Under the pieces are notes generated by a model. It was not told the origin of the DNA, searched no databases, and saw only the letters and a program-made list of their open reading frames with translations. Shown here piece after piece: positions 46,999 through 55,129 of a stretch of 64,000 bases of DNA (the first letter of the stretch is position 1; the number at the start of each line of letters is the position of its first letter). Source of the DNA: CAVQSS01 sp963746605 (lineage in GTDB: Bacteria > Desulfobacterota > RBG-13-43-22); the NCBI GenBank assembly GCA_963746605.1, contig CAVVCH010000043.1, positions 1 to 64,000 on the forward strand, given 5' to 3'. The translations under genes and the position numbers were made by a program.

Positions 46999-48120
46999 CT
47001 AATTAAAAATCTGAAACTTCCCGTCCTTGATGATCAACACCACGGGATCCATGACCACATCCCGCTCGGCATCGAAGGAGAACTTGCCCAACACGCCGTT
47101 GAAGTTGTGGATGCCGGCCAGGGCGTCCCGCAGCTTGTCGCGATCGGCCTTGCCGGCCTTCTTCAGGGCCTCGCCCATGATATACAGGGCGTCATAGGCC
47201 TGGGCGGCAAACTGGTCGGGTTTTTTCCCGTAGGCTTTTTCATATTTCTGGACGAAGGCCTTGACCTTGGGGTCGTCTTTATCACCGAACCAGGGGGTAG
47301 CCACGATCAACCCGTTGGCCGCCTCTTTGGCGATCTCGATCACCTTGGGAGAATTGAAACCGTTGCCGCCCACAAAAGGCACGGTGATCCCCATTTTCCT
47401 GGCCTGGGACAAAATGACCCCCCCTTCTTCATAGAGGGCCGAGCAAAAGATGGCATCGGGCTTGGTGGCCTTGATCTTGGTCAATTGGGCCTTATAGTCG
47501 GCCTGGCCTTTCTGGAATTCTTCGATGGTGGTAATTTTGAGGCCCAAATCCGTGGCCGCCTTTTTCATACTGTCGAACCCGGATTTGGTAAAGACGTCAT
47601 CATTCCCGTAAAGCATGGCCACGCTTTTGATATGGTATTTCGCAACGGCCTTTTTCACCGAAGCCGGGATGGCCAGGGCCTCCGGCAGGGAATTGCGGAA
47701 GACGTATTTCCCAATCTGGGTGATCCCCACCGCCGTGGTGGAGGTGCCCATGATCGGGACGCCGCTGGCATTGGCCTCCGGGCCGACCACCTTCATTTCC
47801 GTGCTCAGCGTGGGGCCGAGGATGGCCACTACCTGCTGGGAATTGATCAGTTTCTGGGCCGCCGCCAGGGCTTGCTCCTGTTTGCCCGAGGAATCCTCCA
47901 TGATCAGGTCGATTTTAACGTCCCCCTTGGCGTTCAGTTCCCCTTGGGCCAATTTAAATCCGTTGGTGATGGCCTCACCGTAACCGGCCCCCGGGCCGGT
48001 AATAATGGAAATGACCCCGATCTTGGCCGCCACCGGCGCGGCCTGGCTGATCGCGACCGCCAGGAACAGCGCACCAATTAAAACAACCAAAAATACAACC
48101 CCTTGACTCCGTCTTTGCAT
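46999..48120 (-). CDS. livJ: branched-chain amino acid-type ABC transporter substrate-binding protein
   Basis: The 373-residue periplasmic binding protein has an N-terminal signal (VVFLVVLIGALFLAVAISQA) and a type I fold: KIGVISIITGPGAGYGEAIT, AQKLINSQQVVAILGPTLST, VPIMGTSTTAVG, and MLYGNDDVFTKSGFDSMKKA. It heads the livJHMGF order on the minus strand. Ligand not predictable; may be an amino acid, urea or aromatic acid. An AGGAGGGAG site precedes the start. Confidence 0.9.
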   Translation of the reverse strand: MQRRSQGVVFLVVLIGALFLAVAISQAAPVAAKIGVISIITGPGAGYGEAITNGFKLAQGELNAKGDVKIDLIMEDSSGKQEQALAAAQKLINSQQVVAILGPTLSTEMKVVGPEANASGVPIMGTSTTAVGITQIGKYVFRNSLPEALAIPASVKKAVAKYHIKSVAMLYGNDDVFTKSGFDSMKKAATDLGLKITTIEEFQKGQADYKAQLTKIKATKPDAIFCSALYEEGGVILSQARKMGITVPFVGGNGFNSPKVIEIAKEAANGLIVATPWFGDKDDPKVKAFVQKYEKAYGKKPDQFAAQAYDALYIMGEALKKAGKADRDKLRDALAGIHNFNGVLGKFSFDAERDVVMDPVVLIIKDGKFQIFN

Positions 48121-48160
48121 AACTCCCTCCTCTTAATAATTTGGTAAACTAAAGCAGTGT

Positions 48161-48341
48161 TCGCAAAAAGTCCGTCAACGGTGCTTGTCATTCTGAGCGA
48201 AGGCGAAGAATCTCGTTTTTCAACAGGTTGCAGGATTCTTCGCGGAGGTTACCCTGAGCCAGAGCCCGAGATTCCTTCGTTGGTCACTCAGGATGACAGG
48301 TGCAGGGCTCTCAGGATGACAGTTCTGGGACTTCTTGCGAG
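48161..48341. repeat. MITE-like element with terminal inverted repeats, copy C
   Basis: It begins TCGCAAAAAGTCCGTC and ends GGGACTTCTTGCGAGG, and contains TTGTCATTCTGAGCGAAGG and TCACTCAGGATGACAG segments shared with copies A and B. It lies between livJ and the ChaN-like gene. Confidence 0.7.
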
Positions 48342-48405
48342 GCCCTCAATTAAAGCCTCTATAAATACTGAAAACTTGTCAATATTACTTGATGACCTTT
48401 TTCTG

Positions 48406-49560
48406 TCAAGGAGTTTTCATCTCCCAGTCTACCGTAATCTCCATTTCCGTGCCATTCCGTTGGATTCTGAACCGTTTCGTTGGTGCCGTGTTGGAAAGAG
48501 ATCGGTGAAAATCCTCCAGGTTCATAACGGGGGTCCCATCGATCGCCAGAATCAGGTCCCCCTTTTTAAACCCATACTGTTCCGCCTTCCCTCCAGGTAC
48601 CACTTCGCGGAGGACTATTCCCCCCTCTTCAGGCAGGGTCTCGATCGTAATCCCCAGGCGGGGTCGATGGATCTCCTCAGGGACCGGGGTAATCCAGATA
48701 TAATCCGCCGGCGCGGGTTCCAGACGGCGAAGCGAATAATCCACCGGCAGCGGCATGATGGTCCGGAACCGGTGGTCCAGGCGCCTCCAGGCGCTTAGGG
48801 GCACCCCCCTCCCCTGCCAGATATGGCCGTTCCCGATCAAAACCACCACCCGGGTGGTTTCCGGAACGGCTTTCAGGGTTTGAACCAGCGTTTCGGCCAT
48901 AGTCTCCTCCCAGGCCAACTGGGCCTCATAAAACGCCTCAAAATCCCTGATGTCCCCCTTGACGTGCCGCTCATACTCCTCTAGCACCTGCTCCCGGTGT
49001 TCCTGATCCGTTTGATCAAAAGTCTCCGCCACCCGGATCCGCTCTTCCCGGGTCAGCGCGGCCAACCCCTGGTGGGAAATTTTGTTGACCACCTCCCGGG
49101 GAGCGTTCAAGCCGACCAGAGGAAGTCTTTTTTCGCGGGCGAAGAGAACCATCGGTCGGTAGAGCCGGAATGGAAAACCCCAGTTTTCCTCCCAGTGCAC
49201 GTGCCGGAGGAATTCTTCCTCTGTCCACTCTCCCTTGGAAAACCGGTCCAGTTGAGGCTGGACCTCCCGGGGAAACATCTCCAGGGCCACTACCAACGAA
49301 GGATGACGATCGAAGAGCCCCTCCAAAATCCGTTCCTGGATGTGATGATCTTCCAGGCGGGTATGGGTCTCGCCGAGATAGACAACCCGGGCCTCTGTCA
49401 ATTGATCCAGCAAAACCTCCGGAGAAATAACCTGCCCGGTCCGGGTTTCCAGAATGTCCCCTGGTTTCAGCCCTTCGAGATATCCCTGTGAAGGGATGGG
49501 CAGAAAGGCCGGTCGGACACAGCAGCCGGCCATAAATAAAAAGAAAACGACAAACCCCAA
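48406..49560 (-). CDS. ChaN-like heme-binding lipoprotein with C-terminal PDZ domain
   Basis: The 384-residue lipoprotein has a lipobox FLFMAGCC near residue 12, a ChaN/Tiki-superfamily domain (about 45-280: ARVVYLGETHTRLEDHHIQE, LVVALEMFPREVQPQLDRF, VVVLIGNGHIWQGRGVP) and a PDZ domain (about 295-384: RPRLGITIETLPEEGGIVLR, GGKAEQYGFKKGDLILAIDG). ChaN in Campylobacter binds paired hemes. The PDZ addition suggests a scaffold or proteolysis partner. Confidence 0.85.
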   Translation of the reverse strand: MGFVVFFLFMAGCCVRPAFLPIPSQGYLEGLKPGDILETRTGQVISPEVLLDQLTEARVVYLGETHTRLEDHHIQERILEGLFDRHPSLVVALEMFPREVQPQLDRFSKGEWTEEEFLRHVHWEENWGFPFRLYRPMVLFAREKRLPLVGLNAPREVVNKISHQGLAALTREERIRVAETFDQTDQEHREQVLEEYERHVKGDIRDFEAFYEAQLAWEETMAETLVQTLKAVPETTRVVVLIGNGHIWQGRGVPLSAWRRLDHRFRTIMPLPVDYSLRRLEPAPADYIWITPVPEEIHRPRLGITIETLPEEGGIVLREVVPGGKAEQYGFKKGDLILAIDGTPVMNLEDFHRSLSNTAPTKRFRIQRNGTEMEITVDWEMKTP

Positions 49561-49596
49561 AGGGCGGAATGTGGGACGAGGCGTTCAAAAATGATT

Positions 49597-50556
49597 TCAC
49601 AGCCACAGGAGTTTCAAGAAGATCAGGAGAACGGCGACAAAGGCGATATAGGCGAAACCCACCCGGATCTTGATCTGGTGAATCCGCCGTGCCAGACCGA
49701 TGCCGATTTGACTCCCCAGCACTACGGTGACCAGGAGGACCAGCACCAGGAGGGTGTCCACGTTGCCCTTCATCGAGTGGGTCAAGGTCCCGTAGCCCAT
49801 GGAGAACAAGTTTTCGAAAAAATCGGTGCCGATAGCCACCACCATGGGGCAGCCGATAAGGTAGATGAAAGCGGGCAGACGGATGAAGGCCCCCCCTACC
49901 CCCAGCAGACCTACCAGCAGGCCGGTAATCAAGCCCGCCAGAATAATAATCCATAAGGATATCGCTTCGATACCCGAGACCGGCAGAGAAATCATCGGCG
50001 GAAGGCGCAGGAGCTGCAGTTTGGCCGTCAACGCCGTGGGTTCGGCGGGGAAAAACCCGCCCTCCCCTTCCCCGCCGGAGGTTCCCCGAGCTTCCCGGTA
50101 AACCACGAGACCAATCCAGAGCAGCAAGGCCACATAAAAAATAGTCAGTACCAGATCCAAATATTGTACAGGCCGACCCATGACTACAAAATGACCGGAC
50201 CGCTTCAACCACTCCATGATCTGGGCGCCACCTTCCACCCCGGCCACGGTGCCGATCAGCATGAACCCGCCCAGTTTATAGTCCACGTTGTGGAGCCCCT
50301 TGAACTTCATTAGATTCAAGGTCGACGTGCCCAACATCTGCCCCAGGTCGCTCCCGACCGCCACGTTGTAAGGAAAACTAAAGAAAATGTTCAAAAAAGG
50401 CGGCAATAGAAAACGCCCGGCAATCCCAAAAAAACCCACGAGAATACCCACGAGAAAACCGACCAGAATCACCCCGGCCAGCGGATCGTGAAAATTCAGC
50501 TTTTGAATATGGGCCCAATACACCGCAATGGGGAATAAAGGGGTGTCTGGATTCAT
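49597..50556 (-). CDS. TauE/SafE-family permease
   Basis: The 319-residue membrane protein has two repeats of the TauE/SafE fold: VGFLVGILVGFFGIAGRFLL-PPFLN in the first, GLITGLLVGLLGVGGAFIRL in the second, seven to eight helices in all, separated by a soluble loop rich in Gly and Glu. The family exports sulfite, sulfonates or related anions. Six bases separate it from the LOG-family gene upstream, suggesting one unit. Confidence 0.88.
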   Translation of the reverse strand: MNPDTPLFPIAVYWAHIQKLNFHDPLAGVILVGFLVGILVGFFGIAGRFLLPPFLNIFFSFPYNVAVGSDLGQMLGTSTLNLMKFKGLHNVDYKLGGFMLIGTVAGVEGGAQIMEWLKRSGHFVVMGRPVQYLDLVLTIFYVALLLWIGLVVYREARGTSGGEGEGGFFPAEPTALTAKLQLLRLPPMISLPVSGIEAISLWIIILAGLITGLLVGLLGVGGAFIRLPAFIYLIGCPMVVAIGTDFFENLFSMGYGTLTHSMKGNVDTLLVLVLLVTVVLGSQIGIGLARRIHQIKIRVGFAYIAFVAVLLIFLKLLWL

Positions 50557-50562
50557 GGAGGT

Positions 50563-51186
50563 CTATCCTTCCCCTTGCCGATCCGGGGAGTCCCCGGCGG
50601 TTTCCGAGGAATGCTGCTCGTCGCGAAAACAGGAGGGATGCTTGTAATGTTCCCGGTGGTAATACTGCCAGAGTCGTCGAATGAGCCGCCGGGGTTCCCG
50701 GTCGTAAAGGACCTTGGCCCCGGTATCCTTCCGGACGACCCGTACCAGGTGCTTGATCTCCGTGGTGATGCCGCCCGTGCCCATCAGGATTCCGATCAGC
50801 TTACCCTCATCGTAGGCAATGGCAAATTCTCCCAGGGTCCCGGATTTTCCCCCGACAATGACCACCATGTCCGAACTGCGGATGTTGACTACCTCCCGGC
50901 CCATAAGCCCGCTGCCGGTAAAAATCAGCACGTCATGATGCTCGGCGGGGGAATGGTATTTGTGGGTATGCTCCCAGAGGCTGAGCCCCGGGGAGATACC
51001 GATCACCAGTCCCCCCCGGCTGGCCGCCCCCTTGGCCGCCTCAAGAGGATACCCGGGACAAGCCCCGGTAACCGTTATACAATCTTCTTCAGCAATGGCC
51101 TTTCCCAGCTCAAAGGCCATCCTTTTCTCTTTTTCCGGCAAATCCGGACCGGCATGCCCCATAACGCCGATTTTTAGTTTCATCAA
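50563..51186 (-). CDS. LOG-family nucleotide-binding protein (TIGR00725-like)
   Basis: The 207-residue protein has KIGVMGHAGPDLPEKEKRMA, VTGACPGYPLEAAKGAASRG, and the LOG motif MVVIVGGKSGTLGEFAIAYD (GGxxGTxxE). LOG-type proteins bind or cleave nucleotides; this branch is uncharacterised. A Gly-rich site near residue 45 resembles that of the MoCP-like protein at 25.5 kb. Confidence 0.85.
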   Translation of the reverse strand: MMKLKIGVMGHAGPDLPEKEKRMAFELGKAIAEEDCITVTGACPGYPLEAAKGAASRGGLVIGISPGLSLWEHTHKYHSPAEHHDVLIFTGSGLMGREVVNIRSSDMVVIVGGKSGTLGEFAIAYDEGKLIGILMGTGGITTEIKHLVRVVRKDTGAKVLYDREPRRLIRRLWQYYHREHYKHPSCFRDEQHSSETAGDSPDRQGEG

Positions 51187-51276
51187 AACTCCTGGTACTC
51201 AATTTACCGTCGCGCTAGAGCTCCCATACTAACCTTTTGTGGAAATGATTTCAAGGTCGGGGTTTCCACCTCGGAT

Positions 51277-51304
51277 AAAAAAAGGCCCGAAAAAATCGGG
51301 CCTT
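51277..51304 (-). terminator. terminator of the tRNA-Asn cluster
   Basis: AAGGCCCGA-AAAAA-TCGGGCCTT followed on the minus strand by seven Ts. It directly follows (in minus orientation) the outermost tRNA-Asn 3' fragment. Confidence 0.8.
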
Positions 51305-51313
51305 CCTCAAATT

Positions 51314-51336
51314 TGGCTCCCCGGGACGGATTCGAA
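51314..51336 (-). pseudogene. 3' fragment of tRNA-Asn
   Basis: TGGCTCCCCGGGACGGATTC-GAA matches the CCA end, acceptor stem and T-arm of the intact tRNA-Asn at 51850-51925. It then breaks into ATCCCG-CTTTCAT-CGGGAT, a hairpin with no counterpart in the tRNA, 38 bases before the end of the GIY-YIG gene. Confidence 0.75.
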
Positions 51337-51374
51337 TCCCGCTTTCATCGGGATCTCGGCTTTCACCTCGACCG

Positions 51375-51632
51375 CTACAGCTTTTGCAAATCAGTCATAA
51401 ATCGGCCGATTCCCCGATTTTTTATTCGCTGTTCTAACTTCAGGGCTTGGGAACGGTCAGCGCAATCAGAGGACCAAATGACTTCCCAAGGTCCTGGAAA
51501 ATTCTTGGTTGTCCTGGTACTCCTATAATCCGGATCGTTGTGTTCCCGGATTCGTCTTTCAAGATCCTTCGTCTGTCCACAGTACAAACGCCCAGTGCTA
51601 GCGCTTTTCAAAATATAAACCCAGTTTGCCAT
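51375..51632 (-). CDS. GIY-YIG nuclease domain protein embedded in tRNA-Asn cluster
   Basis: The 85-residue single-domain GIY-YIG endonuclease begins MANWVYILKSASTGRLYCGQ (GIY and YIG positions read VYI and YCG), has TKDLERRIREHNDP with the catalytic Arg, and KLEQRIKNRGIGRF with the catalytic Glu near residue 67. Stand-alone proteins of this type (UPF0213/YhbQ-like) are found near tRNA genes in many bacteria. Here tRNA-Asn remnants lie on both sides. It may be a mobile, homing-like gene or a repair nuclease; see findings. Confidence 0.88.
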   Translation of the reverse strand: MANWVYILKSASTGRLYCGQTKDLERRIREHNDPDYRSTRTTKNFPGPWEVIWSSDCADRSQALKLEQRIKNRGIGRFMTDLQKL

Positions 51633-51643
51633 TTCCCGACACG

Positions 51644-51675
51644 AACAAGCCCGACCATATCTGATCGGGCTTGTT
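51644..51675. terminator. stem-loop preceding second tRNA-Asn fragment
   Basis: AACAAGCCCGA and TCGGGCTTGTT enclose 10 bases. It sits at the same place relative to the tRNA copy at 51682 as the terminators at 51277 and 51813 do to theirs, but lacks a clear T-run on the minus strand. Confidence 0.55.
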
Positions 51676-51681
51676 TAAATT

Positions 51682-51745
51682 TGGCTCCCCGGGACGGATT
51701 CGAACCGCCGATCCCGCCCCAGGCGGGATTAACAGCCACCCGCTC
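51682..51745 (-). pseudogene. broken tRNA-Asn copy with inserted hairpin
   Basis: CCA end, acceptor 3' strand, T-arm, anticodon loop (TTAACAGCC on the plus strand) and part of the D-arm match the intact gene. The nine bases ACCAAGTGG (anticodon 3' stem and variable loop) are replaced by ATCCCGCCCCAGGCGGGAT at 51711-51729, and the 5' acceptor half is lost after 51745. Confidence 0.8.
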
Positions 51746-51812
51746 GGATAATCCGGATGTTGTCCATATTACAAGTTAAGACAACGAGATCTTCAATCAC
51801 AAATCTTTATTG

Positions 51813-51840
51813 AAAAGCCCATTGGATGCCAATGGGCTTT
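51813..51840 (-). terminator. terminator downstream of tRNA-Asn
   Basis: AAAGCCCATTGG-ATG-CCAATGGGCTTT, 12-base perfect arms, follows the tRNA-Asn 3' end by nine bases on the minus strand. Confidence 0.8.
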
Positions 51841-51849
51841 CGTCAATTT

Positions 51850-51925
51850 TGGCTCCCCGGGACGGATTCGAACCGCCGACCAAGTGGTTAACAGCCACCC
51901 GCTCTACCGGCTGAGCTACCGGGGA
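51850..51925 (-). tRNA. tRNA-Asn (anticodon GTT)
   Basis: 76 bases with encoded CCA. On the minus strand: acceptor TCCCCGG/CCGGGGA with G discriminator, D-arm GCTC...GAGC, anticodon arm GGTGG-CTGTTAA-CCACT (anticodon GTT), and T-arm GGCGG-TTCGAAT-CCGTC. All stems pair. It is the only complete copy in a cluster of four. Confidence 0.97.
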
Positions 51926-51960
51926 ATAATTTATTTGTTTGTAACTTCAGTCCCCGCTCT

Positions 51961-52031
51961 CGTACCGCCGATCCCGCCTCAGGCGGGATTAACAGCCACT
52001 CCCGCTGCAAGCGGGACTGAGCTACCGGGGA
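51961..52031 (-). pseudogene. broken tRNA-Asn copy with two inserted hairpins
   Basis: The 5' acceptor strand and first D-stem strand are intact (CTGAGCTACCGGGGA on the plus strand), as is the anticodon loop (TTAACAGCCAC). The D-loop region is replaced by TCCCGCTGCAAGCGGGA (52000-52016) and the variable region by ATCCCGCCTCAGGCGGGAT (51971-51989). The 3' acceptor is missing beyond 51961. Confidence 0.8.
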
Positions 52032-52058
52032 ATATTTTCAAAACCGAAAAAAAACAAA

Positions 52059-53045
52059 TTAACCGGCCGCTTCCTCCTTCGGTTCTTCCTTCTTAGCGGC
52101 GGCCGGGTTGGTCAGGGCTTCCATCTGGAGCAGCCGCTGGTATTCTTGGTCCGCGCGATCCTGCAGGGTTTTAATCATGGCCGGGGTCATGTGGGCGAAT
52201 CGCCGCTGGGTCTTGAAATACTCTTCCACCGGTTTGGGTTTATTGTTCTTCCGGACCGTATACCGGCCTTCTTCCACTTCATAGAGAGGAAAAATATTAG
52301 TTTCCACCACCAGGCGGCTGACCGTGACAGCCAGGTCCGCGCCGTGCCGCCAGCCGGTCGGGCAGGGCGAATAGACATGGAGGTAAGCCGGGCCTTTGAT
52401 CAGCGAGGCCTTCTTGGCCTTGTTCATCAGATCGACATAAAAAGCCGGGGAGCCCGTGGCCACGTAGGGAATGCCATGGGCCGCGGCGATCAACGGCATG
52501 TTCTTTTTCCAGGTCGTCTGACCGGCGGTTACCTTCCCGGCCGGGGAGGTAGTGGTCATGGCCCCATAGGGGGTAGAGCTGGAACGCTGGATGCCGGTAT
52601 TCATATAGGCTTCGTTGTCCAGGCAGACATAGACGAAGTTATGGCCCCGTTCCAGAGCGCCGGAAAGGGCCTGGAGCCCGATATCAGCGGTCCCGCCGTC
52701 CCCGGCAAAGGCCACAATACTGACATCCTTTTGAGGAATCCGGCCTTTGGCCATCAGGATCCGGAGCCCCTGTTCCACCCCGGACGCTACGGCAGCCGTA
52801 TTTTCAAAGGCCACATGGATCCAGGGAACATCCCAGGCCGTTTGCGGATAGGGGGAAGAAACGATCTCCATGCAGCCCGTGGCGCTCACGACGATCATGG
52901 GCCGGCCGATGGCCTTGGCCACCTGGCGTAGGGCCAGCACTTCTCCGCAACCCTGACAGGCCCGGTGACCGAAGACAAAAGGTTCCTCTCGAGGCAGGGT
53001 CTTGGCCGTAAATTTTTTGAAGTTTTGCAGGTCGTCGGCAATCAT
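52059..53045 (-). CDS. porB: 2-oxoacid:ferredoxin oxidoreductase, beta subunit
   Basis: The 328-residue thiamine-diphosphate subunit has GHRACQGCGEVLALRQVAKA (cluster-binding cysteines), GCMEIVSSPYPQTAW, the TPP motif FAGDGGTADIGLQALSGALE and NEAYMNTGIQRSSSTPYGA, as in pyruvate:ferredoxin oxidoreductases. The last 25 residues are Ala/Lys/Glu-rich. It overlaps porA by four bases. The por order on the minus strand is G-D-A-B. Confidence 0.9.
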   Translation of the reverse strand: MIADDLQNFKKFTAKTLPREEPFVFGHRACQGCGEVLALRQVAKAIGRPMIVVSATGCMEIVSSPYPQTAWDVPWIHVAFENTAAVASGVEQGLRILMAKGRIPQKDVSIVAFAGDGGTADIGLQALSGALERGHNFVYVCLDNEAYMNTGIQRSSSTPYGAMTTTSPAGKVTAGQTTWKKNMPLIAAAHGIPYVATGSPAFYVDLMNKAKKASLIKGPAYLHVYSPCPTGWRHGADLAVTVSRLVVETNIFPLYEVEEGRYTVRKNNKPKPVEEYFKTQRRFAHMTPAMIKTLQDRADQEYQRLLQMEALTNPAAAKKEEPKEEAAG

Positions 53046-54220
53046 TTTTCACGCACCCCGATCATTTCATAACGCATTTCTTTTTGTTTTTGGGCATAGC
53101 GGTTGGCCTTTTCCGCGATCTCTTCAAACAGCTCCACGGTCAGGTCCCGCCCGCCCAATCCGGCTACAAACTCGGCGACATAGGGCCGTTCGGTTTTGTC
53201 GAACAGGGCCGACTTTATTTCCAGACCGACCGGTCCCCCCATTCCTCCCGGGGTTAAAGCCCGATCGACAACAGCCAATACCTTGGCCCCCCGGATGGCC
53301 TGAAAAAATTCCTTGAAGGGGAAGGGCCGCCAGAGCCGGAGATGCAGCAGTCCAACTTTTTCGCCTTTTTCCCGCAGGCGGTCGACCGCCGTCATGGCTG
53401 TTTCCGAGATGCTGCCCATGGTCAAGAGCAAGGTCTCGGCCCCCTTGGCCTGGTAGGACTCGACGGGTTTATAGTGACGTCCGAACCGATTCCCAAAGTC
53501 CTTCCAGACTTCCATTATTACTTTCTGGGAATCGATCAGGGCCTCCTCCACCTGTTTTTTGACCTCCATGAATACTTCCGGACTGCCGAAGGCGCCGATG
53601 GTTATCGGGTGATCCGGGTCCAGACGCAACACCGGCTTAAAAGGAGGCAGGAACCCGTCCACCGTTTCCTGGTCCGGCAGCTCCACCGGTTCAATAACGT
53701 GGCTTAGGATGAAACCGTCCAGGTTGACGGCCACCGGCAACAAGACCCTGTGGTCTTCGGCAATCTTGAAGGCTTGAAGGGTCAGATCGATGGCCTCCTG
53801 CCCGTTGATGGCAAAGAGCTGAATCCAGCCGCAATCCCTTTCGGCCATGATGTCGCTCAAATCGTTCCAGATATTAATGGGAGCTGAAATCGCCCGGTTG
53901 ACCACGGTCATGACCAAGGGCATCCGGATGCTGGAGGCAATGAACATGATCTCATGCATCAGGGCCAACCCTTGCGAGCTGGTTGCCGTGTAAGACCGGG
54001 CGCCGACGGCCGCCGCTCCCACGGCGGCGCTCAAGGCCGAGTGCTCGGACTCCACCGGGATGAAGGCGGCCTGCAGTTCCCCATCGGCCACCAGTTCGGA
54101 CAGATGCTCCACGATATGGGTTTGAGGAGTAATCGGATAGGCCGAGATCACATCGACATTGGCCAATTTCACCGCCTCACTGACGGCGATGGAGACTTCC
54201 ATGCCTTTTCGATTGGCCAT
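53042..54220 (-). CDS. porA: 2-oxoacid:ferredoxin oxidoreductase, alpha subunit
   Basis: The 392-residue alpha subunit starts with GMEVSIAVSEAVKLANVDVI, SAYPITPQTHIVEHLSELV, and contains VESEHSALSAAVGAAAVGAR and TSSQGLALMHE, matching the pyrimidine-binding domain of pyruvate or related 2-oxoacid:ferredoxin oxidoreductases. It links acetyl-CoA and ferredoxin pools. Confidence 0.93.
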   Translation of the reverse strand: MANRKGMEVSIAVSEAVKLANVDVISAYPITPQTHIVEHLSELVADGELQAAFIPVESEHSALSAAVGAAAVGARSYTATSSQGLALMHEIMFIASSIRMPLVMTVVNRAISAPINIWNDLSDIMAERDCGWIQLFAINGQEAIDLTLQAFKIAEDHRVLLPVAVNLDGFILSHVIEPVELPDQETVDGFLPPFKPVLRLDPDHPITIGAFGSPEVFMEVKKQVEEALIDSQKVIMEVWKDFGNRFGRHYKPVESYQAKGAETLLLTMGSISETAMTAVDRLREKGEKVGLLHLRLWRPFPFKEFFQAIRGAKVLAVVDRALTPGGMGGPVGLEIKSALFDKTERPYVAEFVAGLGGRDLTVELFEEIAEKANRYAQKQKEMRYEMIGVREK

Positions 54221-54223
54221 AAC

Positions 54224-54523
54224 CTATTCCTCCTCCGCCACCATGGCAATGGCATCCTTGGGACATTCCCGGGCGCAGATCCCGCAGCCCTTGCAGTAAT
54301 CCGAGTTCCAGTCGAAATAGCCGTCTTCCCGGTGGCTGTAGGCAATGTCCGGGCAGAAGATCCAGCACATCCCGCATTTAATGCATTTTTCCCGGTCGGT
54401 TACCGGCCGGATCTTTGAGCGCCAATCCCCGGTCTTGAACTTCCGGGCGCTGCCGGCCTCTAAAATAGCGCATCCCAGCGGCACTTCCTTCCAGGGGTGA
54501 AGGGCTTCCACTTTTTTTCCCAC
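54224..54523 (-). CDS. porD: 2-oxoacid:ferredoxin oxidoreductase, delta (ferredoxin-type) subunit
   Basis: The 99-residue protein has two [4Fe-4S] motifs, CIKCGMCWIFCPD and CKGCGICARECPK, carried on the usual PorD frame. It sits three bases before porA and five after porG. Confidence 0.95.
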   Translation of the reverse strand: MGKKVEALHPWKEVPLGCAILEAGSARKFKTGDWRSKIRPVTDREKCIKCGMCWIFCPDIAYSHREDGYFDWNSDYCKGCGICARECPKDAIAMVAEEE

Positions 54524-54528
54524 GACGG

Positions 54529-55089
54529 TTACTCCTTAATCCGGGTTTCTTCAAAGGCCCGCTGCATAGCCTTCTTATTTCGTTCTGCAATCCGGCCGAA
54601 CCGATGTTCCAGCGGTTTTTCCATGGAGGACAGTTCAGTTAAATGGGCTGCCTTGATCAGAGCCCCGAGCATGGTGGTGTTGGTAATGGGGACCTTCATT
54701 TCCTCCATGGCGATTTTGGTGGCATCCACCGTCGCCAGGCGTCCCTTAAACCCGTATTGCGAGCGGAGCTGTTCGATCGTTTTAGCGGTATTAATGATGA
54801 CGATCCCCTGGGGCTTCAATCCAGCCGAAACGTCCACGATATCCAGCAGGGTCGGGTCCAGCACCACCACCACGTCCGGGTCATAGACCTTGGATCGGAC
54901 CCGGATCTGGTCGCTGCTGACCCGCAAGAACGCCACCACCGGTGCACCCCGGCGTTCCGGCCCGAAACTGGGAAAGGCCTGGGCGAACTTCCCTTCGTCG
55001 ATGGCGGCCAGGGCCATCAGTTCCGCCGAGGTGACCGCCCCCTGCCCTCCCCGGCCATGGAATCGCACTTCGATCATTGGATTTTTCAC
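54529..55089 (-). CDS. porG: 2-oxoacid:ferredoxin oxidoreductase, gamma subunit
   Basis: The 186-residue gamma subunit has IEVRFHGRGGQGAVTSAELM near the N-terminus, FGPERRGAPVVAFLRVS, and NTTMLGALIKA, all standard. The first possible start is GTG at 55089; the ATG at 55077 (MIEVRFHG) fits the family better. Confidence 0.93.
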   Translation of the reverse strand: MKNPMIEVRFHGRGGQGAVTSAELMALAAIDEGKFAQAFPSFGPERRGAPVVAFLRVSSDQIRVRSKVYDPDVVVVLDPTLLDIVDVSAGLKPQGIVIINTAKTIEQLRSQYGFKGRLATVDATKIAMEEMKVPITNTTMLGALIKAAHLTELSSMEKPLEHRFGRIAERNKKAMQRAFEETRIKE

Positions 55090-55129
55090 GGCTTCACTCG
55101 CACCTTCCAGATTTTATATCCATAAAGCG

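Noticed and set aside
46918..48081. Plus-strand open frame of 387 codons opposite livJ
   Set aside because: It is the antisense shadow of a GC-rich gene with clear binding-protein motifs; its own sequence is Gly/Asp/His-rich without any family.
51313..52090. Short frames reading APRDGFEPPIPPQAGL and similar
   Set aside because: These are translations of the tRNA-Asn 3' end, a known source of spurious proteins.
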